Positions 50,004 through 59,973 of a stretch of DNA of 64,000 nucleotides are shown here, in pieces. The position numbers and the translations under genes were made by a program. Location: the NCBI RefSeq assembly GCF_900198405.1, contig NZ_FZMR01000009.1, forward strand, positions 1 through 64,000. The letters are read 5' to 3'. Position 1 is the first letter of the stretch. Every line of letters begins with the position of its first letter. The DNA is from Helicobacter cetorum (GTDB lineage Bacteria > Campylobacterota > Campylobacteria > Campylobacterales > Helicobacteraceae). The notes beneath the pieces were generated by a model, which was not told the DNA's origin, did not search any database, and saw nothing but the letters and a program-made list of their open reading frames with translations.

Positions 50004-50017
50004 GCTTTTTAAAAAGC
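50004..50017 (+). terminator. Weak terminator candidate after the AsmA-like gene
   Basis: GCTTTTTAAAAAGC is a short perfect palindrome, extended by ATTGCT (49981) and AGCAAT around it, about 45 bases after the stop. No strong T run follows, so this is tentative. Confidence 0.3.
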
Positions 50018-50109
50018 AATAAAAACTCCCAAAAACACAAATTTAAGAACCAAAACAAGTTTTTAAAACATCAAAGAATGCAAAAAATTAAAAACGATAA
50101 AAAAGGTTT

Positions 50110-52476
50110 TTAAAACACCCACCCATAGTTAAAGAACACATTAAAATGGCTCACCCCCTCTTTTAATACAAGCACACCTTGCATGTTATCCTTATCAAAA
50201 AGCACTTTCATATCATGCTGGATTAGGGGCAAAGCCACACCAATAGAATATTTAGAATGCTTAAAGCGATAATTTATTCCTGTAGTGAAATCTAAATTCC
50301 CTGTATTTTTAAAAAGATTGAACACACCATAGCCGTTATAAAGCCCTCTAAAGCCTATGAAACCCCCTAAAGAACTTAAAAAATTATCATTATAATGACT
50401 TGCTTTATAAGAATTAAAAAAATCCACCAACAAATCTACCCCCACACCCAAACCAATTTGAGAAACGCTTGAGAGATTAAGGTTAGAATGATTGTATTTA
50501 ATCAAACCATAATAAGCTAATCCTAAAAAATCGTTAAAATAGCGTTGATAACCCATCTTAAAATCAAAGCCTACCATAGCAGAATGGGTGTAAGAATGAT
50601 TGATTTGTCTAGAAATTACCTTAAGCGTGTGAGAGAGATTAAAAGGGTTATTTTTTTCATCGTTATGATGACTTTCTTTATGAAAAGGGTTAGAGGGTGT
50701 TGAATGGATTTTAATGGGGGTTTGGCGGTTGTTCTTTGACTCAGTCTTTGAGTGTTCATGGGGTTCATGTTTTTCATGGGGTTTATGCGTATCAGTCTTT
50801 GAGTGTTCATGGGGTTCATGTTTCTCATGGGTTTCATGCTGTGGCTTTGGCTCGGTTTTGTGGTTTTCATGGGGTTCATGTTTTTCATGGGGTTTATGCT
50901 GTGGCTTTGGCTCATTCTTAGGGGGTTCATTAATAGCTATAGGACCAGAAGGGCTAAACATAACAGGTAATTTATCCTCTTTAGCTAAAGTAGTCCAAGC
51001 TTGAGCGCTCACGCCTACATATCCGGGTAATACCCCCTTACCATTTATGCAATAATCCCCTTGTGGACACTCTTTAGTAGGGTGTGGATTTTTAGGCACA
51101 TTAGGATAGGTCATATTCCCGGTGCCAAAATCGCTATTCCAACCCCTAGTGTGCGAATACTCATGCAAAAAGATTTCTAAAAAATCCACCCCACTCCTTG
51201 CCCCTTTGCCATTAATCAAATTAGGGTCGCTTAAAATCTTGTTGTATTCAGGATTTAGAATTTCAGATTTTACGCCCATACTCCATGTCGTAGAAAGCCC
51301 TAAAAAATCCCATGCTTTAGAGCTAAGAATATTAAGATATAAAATCCCATTTAAGGGAGAACCCCTAAAGCTATTAATGAGTTTATGTTTTGAAATAATG
51401 CTCCCTTTAATGCCTTTAGCTTTAGCCTCTTTCCAATTTACTTTTCCATTCAAGCCTATAGGCAAAGAGTTAGAAAAAACAAAGGGAGCGTTTAAAATAT
51501 CTTCTGCCCAAGTCTTAGAGCTAAACACATACGCTAAATCTATAAGCATAGAAATATACATTTTAGCGTCTTGTAAAGTTATTTTTCCCCACACACTTTT
51601 TGGCTTGCCCTTATAACCCTTTCTTTCTGGGATTTTATCTGTTGTGAAATGCGCATCGCTAAATTCTGCATCAATGCCCACCGTGATTTGATTGAGTGCG
51701 TTCATCACTCGCTTAGTGTTATAATCGGAGATAGAAGAAGGCACTAATTCTAAACGATACTCATTATTAAATTTACCAACACTACTATCGCAATCATTCT
51801 TGGCGGTATCATTATCCATATTAGCACAGCTACTACTAAGCTGTTTATTAATAAAATTTAATTGTTTGGTATTAAACTTCTTATCTAAAGTAACTGAAGA
51901 AAACCCTCCTACACTCCCTAAAGTCGTTATAATAATGGGCTTACCCCCTTTTTTGGGGATAGCGATTAATTCTAAACCATTAAGGCTATAAGGCATGTAA
52001 TTGTTAATAATAAGTCCCCTAATAAGTTCGCCTAAGTTGTTGTATTCATCAAGTGAGACTTCTACCATGTGTTTGGTATCAAAACCATTACAACCATAAT
52101 CACAATATTCTGGAGCAAACGAGCCAAACACCGAATTAACCTTAATCCCTTGGGTAGAAATATAAGGGGTTTTAAGCTTACTAATCTCTTCTTTAGTCAA
52201 ATCAAAAGACGCATTTTGTGCTAGTGCTTGAGAAGAAAAAGGCAAGGCATTAAAAGTATTGTAAATTTCTTTATAACTTTCTTTATAGCTTACTTCTTGT
52301 TCGCTAGTTTGCAACATGCCGGTTTCAAAGCCCCCCTCCACAAAAAAGCCATCTTTTTGATGCGCCTTCATAGAGCCTAGCAAAGCCCCCACTAAGAAAA
52401 AACATGTTTTTTGGGTTTTAAGGTATCGCTTAAAAATTCTAACGCTCAAAAAAGCTAAAGGGAGTAATTTTTTCAA
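50110..52476 (-). CDS. Outer-membrane protein with HEYSH metalloprotease motif and His-rich repeats
   Basis: The 788-residue frame appears to start at a TTG (52476) with AAAGGGG seven bases upstream. An unusual N-terminus (KKLLPLAFLSV, RIFKRYLKTQ, then hydrophobic CFFLVGALLGSMKA) precedes DGFFVEGGFETGMLQ, the Hop-like mature start. The globular region has Cys pairs and a perfect HExxH motif, FLHEYSHTRGWNS (H438-E439-H442), followed by GTGNMTY. Residues about 516-583 are tandem His/Pro/Glu/Lys repeats (HKPHEKHEPHEHSKTE). The last 180 residues are a barrel (GFDFKMGYQRYFNDFLG to VFFNYGWVF). Zinc binding and surface proteolysis are inferred from the motif. An (AG)12 tract lies just upstream of the start. 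Confidence 0.82.
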   Translation of the reverse strand: MKKLLPLAFLSVRIFKRYLKTQKTCFFLVGALLGSMKAHQKDGFFVEGGFETGMLQTSEQEVSYKESYKEIYNTFNALPFSSQALAQNASFDLTKEEISKLKTPYISTQGIKVNSVFGSFAPEYCDYGCNGFDTKHMVEVSLDEYNNLGELIRGLIINNYMPYSLNGLELIAIPKKGGKPIIITTLGSVGGFSSVTLDKKFNTKQLNFINKQLSSSCANMDNDTAKNDCDSSVGKFNNEYRLELVPSSISDYNTKRVMNALNQITVGIDAEFSDAHFTTDKIPERKGYKGKPKSVWGKITLQDAKMYISMLIDLAYVFSSKTWAEDILNAPFVFSNSLPIGLNGKVNWKEAKAKGIKGSIISKHKLINSFRGSPLNGILYLNILSSKAWDFLGLSTTWSMGVKSEILNPEYNKILSDPNLINGKGARSGVDFLEIFLHEYSHTRGWNSDFGTGNMTYPNVPKNPHPTKECPQGDYCINGKGVLPGYVGVSAQAWTTLAKEDKLPVMFSPSGPIAINEPPKNEPKPQHKPHEKHEPHENHKTEPKPQHETHEKHEPHEHSKTDTHKPHEKHEPHEHSKTESKNNRQTPIKIHSTPSNPFHKESHHNDEKNNPFNLSHTLKVISRQINHSYTHSAMVGFDFKMGYQRYFNDFLGLAYYGLIKYNHSNLNLSSVSQIGLGVGVDLLVDFFNSYKASHYNDNFLSSLGGFIGFRGLYNGYGVFNLFKNTGNLDFTTGINYRFKHSKYSIGVALPLIQHDMKVLFDKDNMQGVLVLKEGVSHFNVFFNYGWVF
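50740..50915 (-). repeat. Tandem repeat encoding His-rich segments
   Basis: Related units of about 33-60 bases encode HEKHEPHE followed by HSKTE or NHKTE variants, at least four times. Units differ by small substitutions and by insertion of EPKPQH. Such repeats can expand or contract by recombination without breaking the frame. Confidence 0.8.
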
Positions 52477-52790
52477 AGATTCGCCCCTTTACTCTCTCTC
52501 TCTCTCTCTCTCTCTCGTTAGCCATTTTGTTATCCTTTTACTTACTTTAAGCCCTTATATTTGCAAGAATTATACTCTAAAGATTTTGCAAGGTCTTAAA
52601 AATTTGTAAAAAAAATTAAAAGATAAAATTAAAAATTCTGTTTAAATATAGGTAGAATGAAGTATGAAATCATAAAAACATTTTAAAACTAAGGCTTTTT
52701 GTAAAACAAGCCCCTTTGAAAAAACAAATCAAAAGATTTTAAAATTTAAAAACCAAACTTAAGAGATAATGCCCTTAAGCTTGATTATTT
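52477..52790. other. 314-base intergenic region with long CT tract
   Basis: Apart from the CT/AG tract next to the outer-membrane gene, I see no gene or strong hairpin here. The remainder is AT-rich spacer between two genes on the same strand. Confidence 0.5.
52492..52516 (-). repeat. (AG)12 / (CT)12 tract beside the HEYSH outer-membrane gene
   Basis: This 25-base dinucleotide tract ends 16 bases before the TTG start. Its flanks match the tract at 42776-42792 (GCTAACG before and TAAA(A/G)GG after, on the minus strand). An ATG-GCT-AAC frame through the repeat ends in TAG within the gene in the current length, and the other two frames stop before it, so translation fusion is not available; spacing of a promoter or ribosome-binding site is the likelier effect. 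Confidence 0.8.
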
Positions 52791-53687
52791 TTAGCGCACT
52801 TCCACTACTACAGGTTTAGTCAATTTCTCTGTTACTTCATTGACATGCTCTAAAGCCTCCTCACGAGACTTATAAGGCCCTATGAGATAGCGCTTGTTTG
52901 TGCCTAATTTTTCAATGGCATGGGGAAGTTTCTCAAACTCTTGCAAAAAGATTTTATTAGGCATATTGGCAAAAACCCCTACTTGCAAGTAATGCCCCTT
53001 AGCAATGCTTGTGGCTTTAGGGGCTGTTTGTTTAGGTTCTTTTTTCACTTCCTTTTTAGGCTCTTTCTTATTCTCTTTTTTGGCTGTCTTTTCTTGCTTA
53101 ACATGCTTAGAATGAGCCTCTTTTTTCACTTCTTTTTTAGCGTTCTCTTTAGCATGAGATTTTTGGGCTTGCTTTTTTTCTTTATTTTCATGTTTATTCT
53201 CATGTTTTTTAGCCTCTTTATTTGTTTTAGGCTTAGAGTGTACATGCTCTTTAAAATCCAAACTGCCATTATTTGCTGTCTCTTTGCTAGATTTCTCTAA
53301 TTTCTTATCCATAGCTTTAGCTTTTGGTGGCTCTATCTTAGAGGGTGCTACCTCTGTAGGAAAAACATTAGGAGATTGACTCTCTTGCTTTTTAATATTA
53401 TCTGCAACTTTATCTAGCTTGTCCTCTTGCTGTTCGTTAGCGAAATCCAAATTCAAGTTTTCAAACTCATTATCCTTTTTTTCCCCATGGGTGTTGCCTA
53501 TCTTTTGCATGCTACTATCTGCTTGCAAAAAGTTCTCCTTAGGAGCCTCTCTAGTGCTTTTCCAAAACACCATTAAAAGCACTGCCAAAACAATAATAGC
53601 AATCGCTACAATCAAAAGCGCTTTTTTAACACCAGAGCCACTGACCTCTTCTTCTAATATATCATCTAGCTTTTCTTTTTCTGCCAT
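52791..53687 (-). CDS. SPOR-domain membrane protein
   Basis: This is a 298-residue protein with a cytoplasmic N-terminus (AEKEKLDDILEEEVSG), one membrane helix (residues about 22-43, LLIVAIAIIVLAVLLMVF), a long Lys/Glu/His-rich periplasmic linker (about 95-225, KEVKKEPKQTAPK) and a C-terminal SPOR domain (GHYLQVGVFAN to EKLTKPVVVEVR, about 228-298). SPOR domains bind denuded peptidoglycan at division sites, so a cell-division role like FtsN or DedD is likely. The highly charged linker is probably unstructured. It precedes the DUF1882 gene in the transcriptional direction opposite to lnt. Confidence 0.85.
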   Translation of the reverse strand: MAEKEKLDDILEEEVSGSGVKKALLIVAIAIIVLAVLLMVFWKSTREAPKENFLQADSSMQKIGNTHGEKKDNEFENLNLDFANEQQEDKLDKVADNIKKQESQSPNVFPTEVAPSKIEPPKAKAMDKKLEKSSKETANNGSLDFKEHVHSKPKTNKEAKKHENKHENKEKKQAQKSHAKENAKKEVKKEAHSKHVKQEKTAKKENKKEPKKEVKKEPKQTAPKATSIAKGHYLQVGVFANMPNKIFLQEFEKLPHAIEKLGTNKRYLIGPYKSREEALEHVNEVTEKLTKPVVVEVR

Positions 53688-53716
53688 GATTAAACTCCTA
53701 TAACTTGATTATTTTA

Positions 53717-54259
53717 CTATAAATGCTTTGCCCAAGAACTGCCTCGCTCTTTGGCAAAAACTTCATAAGGTAAAGCTAAAATATTAAATTCCTTAGGCAC
53801 ATCATTATTAGGAAAAATTTTCCATTCATTAGGCAAACCTTGCGCTAATTTCATAGACAAAGTCTTAATCAATCTCTCACCTTCGCCTAATTCTGTATGC
53901 CCTTTATGCACATACAAGTGCAAATGCCCGGGAGTTTTAGTATTATAAGCGGTAAAATTCATAAAACCTTCTTCACGCAACAATAATTGTGCCTTATGAT
54001 AAAAACGCTCCGGATTTCTCCCATTATAATCAAATACAATGTTTTCTACTTTATTATTCTTTAAAATCAAATTGTGAGCGATAGTAACTTCTTTTCTAAA
54101 ATGTTTTTGAATTAAAGAACTTGTAAGCATAGAATTGACTCTTTGAAACTTGTTGTAAAAAGAACGCCCCGCATGCGTCATTTTCTCGCCCAAACCCGGT
54201 TTTTTTTCAAAATAGTGGCTCGTATCTATTTTGATAAGCTTTAATTCCATTTCTGTCAT
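53717..54259 (-). CDS. DUF1882-family conserved protein
   Basis: This 180-residue soluble protein is confined largely to epsilonproteobacteria (HP0184-like). It begins [20 protein letters not shown] and contains [32 protein letters not shown] and [21 protein letters not shown] His-rich [11 protein letters not shown] could bind metal. There is no signal peptide or membrane helix. It sits 15 bases downstream of glyA in a conserved lysS-glyA-DUF1882 order. Function unknown. Confidence 0.82.
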   Translation of the reverse strand: MTEMELKLIKIDTSHYFEKKPGLGEKMTHAGRSFYNKFQRVNSMLTSSLIQKHFRKEVTIAHNLILKNNKVENIVFDYNGRNPERFYHKAQLLLREEGFMNFTAYNTKTPGHLHLYVHKGHTELGEGERLIKTLSMKLAQGLPNEWKIFPNNDVPKEFNILALPYEVFAKERGSSWAKHL

Positions 54260-54274
54260 GCTATTTTAAACCCT

Positions 54275-55525
54275 TTAAAAAATTGATTGCTTATACACAA
54301 GAAATTGACTGGCCATAGCCTTTAATTCCTCTTTTGTTTGTAATTGCAAACTAACATTATCAATATCATTCAAAATATCTGATATTTTATGCCCTATGAT
54401 TTCAAATTCCTTAGCTCCCATGCCCCTTGCGCTTAGTGCGGCTGAGCCGATTCTTATGCCACTGGTTACAAAAGGACTACGAGTTTCACCGGGAATAGTA
54501 TTTTTATTCACGCAAATTCCAGCATTCCCTAAAGCAATATCCGCATCTTTTCCACTATAGGGCTTGTCCAAGAAATCCATTAAAAGCAAATGATTAGAAG
54601 TGCCATTACTCACTAGCTTATGATTTTTTTCTTTTAAAACTTGAGCTAAAACTTGCATGTTAGATTTTACTAACTTAGCGTAAGTTTTAAACTCTGGTTT
54701 TAAATTCTCTTTAAACCCCACCGCTTTTGCAGCAATGACATGCATTAAAGGTCCGCCCTGAGTCCCCGGAAAAATCGCTCTATCAATCTTGGTAGCTATC
54801 TCTTCGTCATTACTTAAAATAAGCCCCCCTCTAGGCCCTCTTAAGGTCTTATGCGTGGTGCTTGAAACCACATGGCAATGCGGGAAAGGGTGGCCATGCT
54901 CATTAGCTACTACAAGCCCTGCCACATGAGCTATATCGCCTAGTAATAACGCTCCCACTTCATCAGCAATTTCTCTGAATTTTTTAAAATCAATCTCTCT
55001 TGGATAGGCCGAAAACCCACACACAATGATTTGGGGCTTAACGCTTTTAGCAATTTTAAGCACTTCTTCATAATCAATATAACCATCTAAGCCTACCCCA
55101 TAAGAAAAGCTTTGATAATGCTTACCGGTTAAACTCACTTTAGAGCCATGCGTTAAATGCCCCCCACAGCTTAAATCCATGCCTAAAATCTTGTCATAAG
55201 GCTTTAAAAGGGCGTGATAGACAGCGTTATTAGCTTGTGAGCCTGAATGAGGTTGCACATTAGCAAACTGACAATTAAAAAGCTTTTTAGCCCTTTCTAT
55301 GGCTAAGCTTTCTATTTTATCCACCACTTCACAGCCCCCATAGTAGCGTTTATGTGGGTAGCCTTCAGCGTATTTGTTCGTCAAGACACTTCCCATAGCT
55401 TCCATAACACTAAAAAAGGTGTAATTTTCGCTCGCTATCATTTCTAAATGTTCGTTTTGTCGCTTACACTCTTCATTGATTAGTTCAAAAATTTCACTAT
55501 CGCTTTGTTCTAAAAAATATGCCAT
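54275..55525 (-). CDS. glyA: Serine hydroxymethyltransferase GlyA
   Basis: GlyA converts serine and tetrahydrofolate to glycine and 5,10-methylene-THF with pyridoxal phosphate. The 416-residue protein has [20 protein letters not shown] (residues about 32-51), [18 protein letters not shown] (about 91-108), [10 protein letters not shown] and the PLP lysine in [14 protein letters not shown] (Lys226). The first base of its start codon coincides with the lysS stop region, so lysS and glyA are translationally coupled. Confidence 0.97.
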   Translation of the reverse strand: MAYFLEQSDSEIFELINEECKRQNEHLEMIASENYTFFSVMEAMGSVLTNKYAEGYPHKRYYGGCEVVDKIESLAIERAKKLFNCQFANVQPHSGSQANNAVYHALLKPYDKILGMDLSCGGHLTHGSKVSLTGKHYQSFSYGVGLDGYIDYEEVLKIAKSVKPQIIVCGFSAYPREIDFKKFREIADEVGALLLGDIAHVAGLVVANEHGHPFPHCHVVSSTTHKTLRGPRGGLILSNDEEIATKIDRAIFPGTQGGPLMHVIAAKAVGFKENLKPEFKTYAKLVKSNMQVLAQVLKEKNHKLVSNGTSNHLLLMDFLDKPYSGKDADIALGNAGICVNKNTIPGETRSPFVTSGIRIGSAALSARGMGAKEFEIIGHKISDILNDIDNVSLQLQTKEELKAMASQFLVYKQSIF

Positions 55526-57033
55526 TATTCTTCACTCTCAACATTAAAATCATTTTTAACAGGACGCATAGCTGGAAATAAAATCACATCTTTAATGCTT
55601 TTAGCTCCGGTTAATAACATCACTAATCTATCAATGCCTATGCCTTGTCCTGCAGTTGGGGGCATTCCATAACCTAACGCCCACACATAATCTTCGTCCA
55701 TATATTGGGCTTCTTCATCGCCCTTTTCTTTTTCTTTCACTTGAGCCTTGAAACGCTCTAGTTGGTCTAAGGGGTCATTAAGCTCACTAAAACCATTAGC
55801 AATTTCTCGCCCAGCGATAAATAATTCAAACCTATCAGCGATATTAGGATTATTATCATTGCGTCTAGCTAGTGGGCTAATCTCAATAGGATACTCCGTC
55901 ACAAAAGTGGGGTTAATGAGTTTATGCTCTACAAAATTATCAAACGCTTCAGCGAGTAATTTGCCATAAGTAAGGTTATTCTCTACTTTGATACCTTTTT
56001 CTAATAAATAAGCTAAAAGCTTGTCTTCTTTTTCTAAAATATCCCTACTAATCCCCCCTATTTTTTCTAAAGCGTCTAGATAGGAAATCACGCAAGTTTG
56101 ATTAAAATCCACTTCCATGTCGTTGTAGATAATTTTTGAAGTTAAATTCAAGGTCTTTAGCAAGTAGTCAAACAATCTCTTGCTTAATTCAATCAAATCT
56201 TCATAAGTGTGATACGCCCAATAAAATTCAATCATAGTAAATTCAGGGTTGTGGCTATGGTCCATGCCTTCGTTTCTAAAGTTACGATTGATTTCAAACA
56301 CTGCTTCAAAACCCCCTACAATAAGGCGTTTGAGATACAATTCTGGAGCAATTCTTAAATACCTTTCAATTTCTAAGGCGTTGTGATAGGTTACAAAAGG
56401 TCTTGCGTTCGCTCCACCAGGAATGGGGTGCATCATAGGGGTTTCTACTTCTAAAAAGCCTTCTGTTTCAAAAAATTTACGCACACTTGAGACAATCAAG
56501 CTACGCTTTTTAAACACATCTTTAACTTCAGGATTAACGATTAAATCTAGGTAGCGTTGGCGGTAACGCAACTCTATATCACTAAGTCCATGAAACTTTT
56601 CAGGTAATGGCACAATGGCTTTACTTAAAATATGAAATTCTAGGGCATGAATGCTTAATTCACCGGTTTTTGTAGCAAAAGGAAAACCCTTTACAAACAC
56701 AATATCGCCCACTTCTAAATGCTTTTTCAAGCTTTTAAACTCATCGTTTAATTCATTTTGTGAAACATAAGCCTGTAAAGTCGTGCTTTCATCTTCAATC
56801 TTAATAAAACATGCCTTACCCATTAAACGCAAGAGTTTAACTCTACCTACAATACTCTCGCATTTTTCTTTGTCTTTAGGCTCTTCTAAATCTTTAACAT
56901 AAGCGTATTTCTCTAAAAAAGCGTCGTTTTTAAGACTTCGTTTCAAGCCGTTTTTATAAGGGTTTTTCCCTTCTTCTCTTAAGCTATTGGCTTTATTTAT
57001 GCGTTGTTGAACATATTGATTAGAAAACATCAT
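55525..57033 (-). CDS. lysS: Lysyl-tRNA synthetase (class II)
   Basis: LysS charges tRNA-Lys. The 502-residue protein has the N-terminal OB-fold anticodon-binding domain (residues about 55-150; [19 protein letters not shown]) and a class II catalytic core with motif 1 near [20 protein letters not shown], motif 2 in [19 protein letters not shown] (about 255-273) and motif 3 in [19 protein letters not shown] (about 465-483). Its stop overlaps the glyA start; cvpA lies 6 bases upstream. Confidence 0.97.
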   Translation of the reverse strand: MMFSNQYVQQRINKANSLREEGKNPYKNGLKRSLKNDAFLEKYAYVKDLEEPKDKEKCESIVGRVKLLRLMGKACFIKIEDESTTLQAYVSQNELNDEFKSLKKHLEVGDIVFVKGFPFATKTGELSIHALEFHILSKAIVPLPEKFHGLSDIELRYRQRYLDLIVNPEVKDVFKKRSLIVSSVRKFFETEGFLEVETPMMHPIPGGANARPFVTYHNALEIERYLRIAPELYLKRLIVGGFEAVFEINRNFRNEGMDHSHNPEFTMIEFYWAYHTYEDLIELSKRLFDYLLKTLNLTSKIIYNDMEVDFNQTCVISYLDALEKIGGISRDILEKEDKLLAYLLEKGIKVENNLTYGKLLAEAFDNFVEHKLINPTFVTEYPIEISPLARRNDNNPNIADRFELFIAGREIANGFSELNDPLDQLERFKAQVKEKEKGDEEAQYMDEDYVWALGYGMPPTAGQGIGIDRLVMLLTGAKSIKDVILFPAMRPVKNDFNVESEE

Positions 57034-57039
57034 TTACCT

Positions 57040-57801
57040 TTAGGGATTAACTTGAGTTTGACTAGGCGTGCTAGGAGCGTTATTGCTCGCATCATTAGGG
57101 TCTATCGCCTTATCTTTAGAAAGGGGTGCGTCTGCAATTTTATCTAAAGTTTCTTGCGAAGGTTCTAGGCTTTGCAAGCTTTGCTTAGGTAATTCTTTAG
57201 CTTTTTGCTTAAGGATTTCAACCCCCTTGTCTAAAGCTTTATCTAAAGTTTCTTTACCTTTAGTTTGAATATCATCACTCATTTCTTCAAGGTTTTCTTT
57301 AAGATTTTGTTCCACATGTCTAACACCATCAAGACGCATGACTTTGCTTGCAATATTTTTCATGGTAGGAAAAATCTCGCTATGCTCTTGCAAATAGGCA
57401 TCAGCATTTTTCATTAAATCCATTTTAGAGAGTGCATAGAGAATAAAAGACAGCACTAAAAAAGTCTTTAAGCATGAAAAAATAAAGCCTAACGCTCTAT
57501 CTATAATGCCTAACCCACTAAAGATGAGTATCTTACCTAGCACCACACCAACAGCCAAAAAGAGTATCCACACTAATGCTAATACGAGCAAAAATCCAAT
57601 GAGATTGGTCATGGTTTCATTGCGTAGGTTATACAAATGCTCTGAAAATAACTGCCCAATATCAACAGAATAGCGAGATGCTAAACACACTCCCACAACA
57701 ATTCCAAGCATTCCGGCAATCTCATTCACAAACCCATGATAAAACCCACGAATCCCAAAGGCTACTACTACGACAATCAGTGCCAAATCAATATAATTCA
57801 A
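57040..57801 (-). CDS. cvpA: CvpA-family membrane protein
   Basis: This is a 253-residue inner-membrane protein with four hydrophobic segments in the first 130 residues (IDLALIVVVVAFGIRGFYHG at the start, GMLGIVVGVCLASRYS, NLIGFLLVLALVWILFLAVG, CLKTFLVLSFILYALS), matching the CvpA domain. The remaining half is charged and helical (QNLKENLEEMSDDIQTKGKE) and ends in a Ser/Pro/Asn-rich tail. CvpA homologues affect colicin export and envelope homeostasis; the precise role is unclear. It leads the cvpA-lysS-glyA operon. Confidence 0.88.
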   Translation of the reverse strand: MNYIDLALIVVVVAFGIRGFYHGFVNEIAGMLGIVVGVCLASRYSVDIGQLFSEHLYNLRNETMTNLIGFLLVLALVWILFLAVGVVLGKILIFSGLGIIDRALGFIFSCLKTFLVLSFILYALSKMDLMKNADAYLQEHSEIFPTMKNIASKVMRLDGVRHVEQNLKENLEEMSDDIQTKGKETLDKALDKGVEILKQKAKELPKQSLQSLEPSQETLDKIADAPLSKDKAIDPNDASNNAPSTPSQTQVNP

Positions 57802-58011
57802 AACCTAACCCACACCTTTCTATACAAAATAACGCTTTTAACGCCTACTTTTGATTGACAAGCCTAAATTTATCCGCTAATACTCTTAAAAGGCTTTAAA
57901 ATTTGGTAATAATAACACAACTTAAGCAAAACTACCCTTAATTAAGCATCTTATAAGCTCTAAAATCCTAAAGAATTTCAAGTTATAAAAACACTAAAAT
58001 TAAAATATAGC

Positions 58012-58017
58012 TATAAT
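58012..58017 (+). promoter_or_regulatory. -10 box for the lnt-ABC-pseI operon
   Basis: TATAAT in the context TATAGCTATAATACGAC is a strong Helicobacter -10 element. The ATG of lnt is 36 bases further on, giving a leader of about 30 bases. Confidence 0.6.
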
Positions 58018-58053
58018 ACGACAAAACAATTTCAAGGTTTCAAAAATTCAGCC

Positions 58054-59331
58054 ATGCGTCTTGCACTATTTAACAAAAACACTTTTTTATTAGCATGTGT
58101 GTTTGTTTCAAGCGTCTATGCTAACGCCCTTTTAGACTTTTTAAATTTTCAAAACCCCTATATTTCTATCGCACTTAATAGCCTACTAGCCCCATTAAGC
58201 ATGTTAGCGTTTTTAAACATACCTAAAAAACACGCCTTTTCTTTTGGCTTTTTTGTGGGAGTATTGCTCTTTTACTGGAGTGCTTTAAGTTTTCGTTACT
58301 CAGAATTTCCTTATTTATTACCCTTAATCATTATCCTTGTAGCGTTAGTTTATGGGGTGCTTTTTATGGGTTTTCTTTATTTTAAAAACCCACTCTTTCG
58401 CCTTTTTTCATTTTTAATTGTTAGTTATATTCATCCTTTTGGTTTTGATTGGCTAGTGCCAGATAGCTTTTTTTCTTATAGTGTGTTTAAAAATGACAAA
58501 TTATCTTTAGGGCTTGTATTCTTAGCTTGTATTATCTTTAGCACATTAAAACCTAAAACCTATAAAATCTTAGGAATATTATGCTTGATAATCGCTCTTG
58601 ATTTCAACCTTTTTAAAACAAGTGATTTGAAAAATGCTGACAATATCCAACTAATCTCTACTAAAACACCCCAAAATTTAAAATTTGATTCAAACTACCT
58701 TAGCGATATTGAAAATAACATGCTTAAAGAAATAAAGCTTGCTATTAACCACAAAAAAAGTCTCATCGTTTTTCCAGAAACCGCTTACCCAACCACTCTA
58801 GAAAACTCCGCCTTTAAAACTGAGTTAGAAAATTTGAGCGATGATATTGCTATTTTAACAGGCGCATTACGCACGCAAGGTTATAATCTCTATAATAGTG
58901 TGTTTTTATTTTCTAAAAAAAGTGTTCAAATCGCCAATAAAGTTATCCTAGCCCCCTTTGGCGAGACTATACCCTTTCCAGAATTTCTTAAAAAACCCCT
59001 TGAGAAACTCTTTTTTGGTGAAAGTGCTTATTTATACCGCTCTGGTCAAAATTTTAGTGATTTAAAACTAGATAATCTAACTTTTCGCCCCTTAATTTGC
59101 TATGAAGGCACTTCCAAACCCGCTTATTTAAACAGCCCTTCAAAAGTTTTTATTGTCATGAGTAATAACGCATGGTTTAGTCCAAGCATTGAACCAACCT
59201 TACAAAGAATGCTTTTAAAACACTATGCAAGGCGTTATCACAAGATTATTTTACATAGTGCGAATTTTTCAGCTTCTTACATTCTAAGCCCAAGTTTATT
59301 AGGCGATATTCTTTTTAGGAAACCTTTATGA
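58054..59331 (+). CDS. lnt: Apolipoprotein N-acyltransferase Lnt
   Basis: Lnt adds the third acyl chain to lipoproteins at the inner membrane. At 425 residues it is shorter than E. coli Lnt (512) but keeps the parts: about six membrane helices (residues 1-185) and a periplasmic nitrilase domain. The nitrilase Glu is in [14 protein letters not shown] (about 240-253), the Lys/Glu region in [13 protein letters not shown] (about 304-316) and the nucleophile Cys in [13 protein letters not shown] (about 343-355). The ATGA at its end overlaps the start of the ABC gene by four bases. Confidence 0.93.
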   Translation: MRLALFNKNTFLLACVFVSSVYANALLDFLNFQNPYISIALNSLLAPLSMLAFLNIPKKHAFSFGFFVGVLLFYWSALSFRYSEFPYLLPLIIILVALVYGVLFMGFLYFKNPLFRLFSFLIVSYIHPFGFDWLVPDSFFSYSVFKNDKLSLGLVFLACIIFSTLKPKTYKILGILCLIIALDFNLFKTSDLKNADNIQLISTKTPQNLKFDSNYLSDIENNMLKEIKLAINHKKSLIVFPETAYPTTLENSAFKTELENLSDDIAILTGALRTQGYNLYNSVFLFSKKSVQIANKVILAPFGETIPFPEFLKKPLEKLFFGESAYLYRSGQNFSDLKLDNLTFRPLICYEGTSKPAYLNSPSKVFIVMSNNAWFSPSIEPTLQRMLLKHYARRYHKIILHSANFSASYILSPSLLGDILFRKPL

Positions 59332-59969
59332 TTAGAGCAACTAACATCTCTCACGCCTTTGAAAAACCCCTCTATAGTGGCGTAAATTTACACATTAAAC
59401 CTAAAGAAAGCCTAGCGATTTTAGGCATAAGTGGGAGTGGCAAAAGCACTCTTTTAAGCCATCTATCTACCATGCTAAAGCCACATAGTGGGATAATTAG
59501 TTTATTAGAATATGAAGATATTTATGCCTTAAATTCAAAAAAGCTTTTAGAATTACGACGCTTGAAAGTGGGTATCGTGTTTCAAGCCCATTATCTCTTT
59601 AAGGGTTTTAGTGCCTTAGAAAATCTACAAGTCGCTTCAATTATGGCTAAACAAAGTATCAATCACACACTTTTAGAAAAATTAGGCATAGCCCATACTC
59701 TCAAACAAGGCGTGGGCGAACTAAGTGGCGGACAGCAACAACGCCTAAGTATTGCTAGAATGCTCTCTAAAAAACCTAAAATCATTATCGCTGATGAACC
59801 CACCGGAAATTTGGATACCACTACCGCTAATCAAGTTATTAGTATTCTACAAAACTACATTGTAGAAGAAGAAGGAGCGTTAGTTTTAGCCACGCATGAT
59901 GAAAATTTGGCTTTCACTTGCTCGCAAGTCTATCGCTTAGAAAAAGAAGTTCTAATTAAGGAAAAATAA
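59328..59969 (+). CDS. ABC transporter ATPase, LolD-like
   Basis: This 213-residue ATPase has Walker [16 protein letters not shown] (residues about 32-46), the Q-loop in [14 protein letters not shown], signature [15 protein letters not shown] (about 130-144), Walker [13 protein letters not shown] (about 149-160) and the switch His in [12 protein letters not shown]. It resembles LolD and FtsE/MacB-type ATPases. No permease is adjacent, so it must pair with one encoded elsewhere; a Lol system for lipoprotein export would fit its overlap with lnt. It is four bases from pseI. Confidence 0.88.
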   Translation: MIRATNISHAFEKPLYSGVNLHIKPKESLAILGISGSGKSTLLSHLSTMLKPHSGIISLLEYEDIYALNSKKLLELRRLKVGIVFQAHYLFKGFSALENLQVASIMAKQSINHTLLEKLGIAHTLKQGVGELSGGQQQRLSIARMLSKKPKIIIADEPTGNLDTTTANQVISILQNYIVEEEGALVLATHDENLAFTCSQVYRLEKEVLIKEK

Positions 59970-59973
59970 GAAA

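Noticed and set aside
52477-52530. Translational phase variation of the HEYSH gene through the ATG-GCT-AAC frame in the AG tract
   Set aside because: The current frame ends in TAG, and the other two frames hit TAA or TGA between the tract and the gene, so no repeat number fuses the frames.
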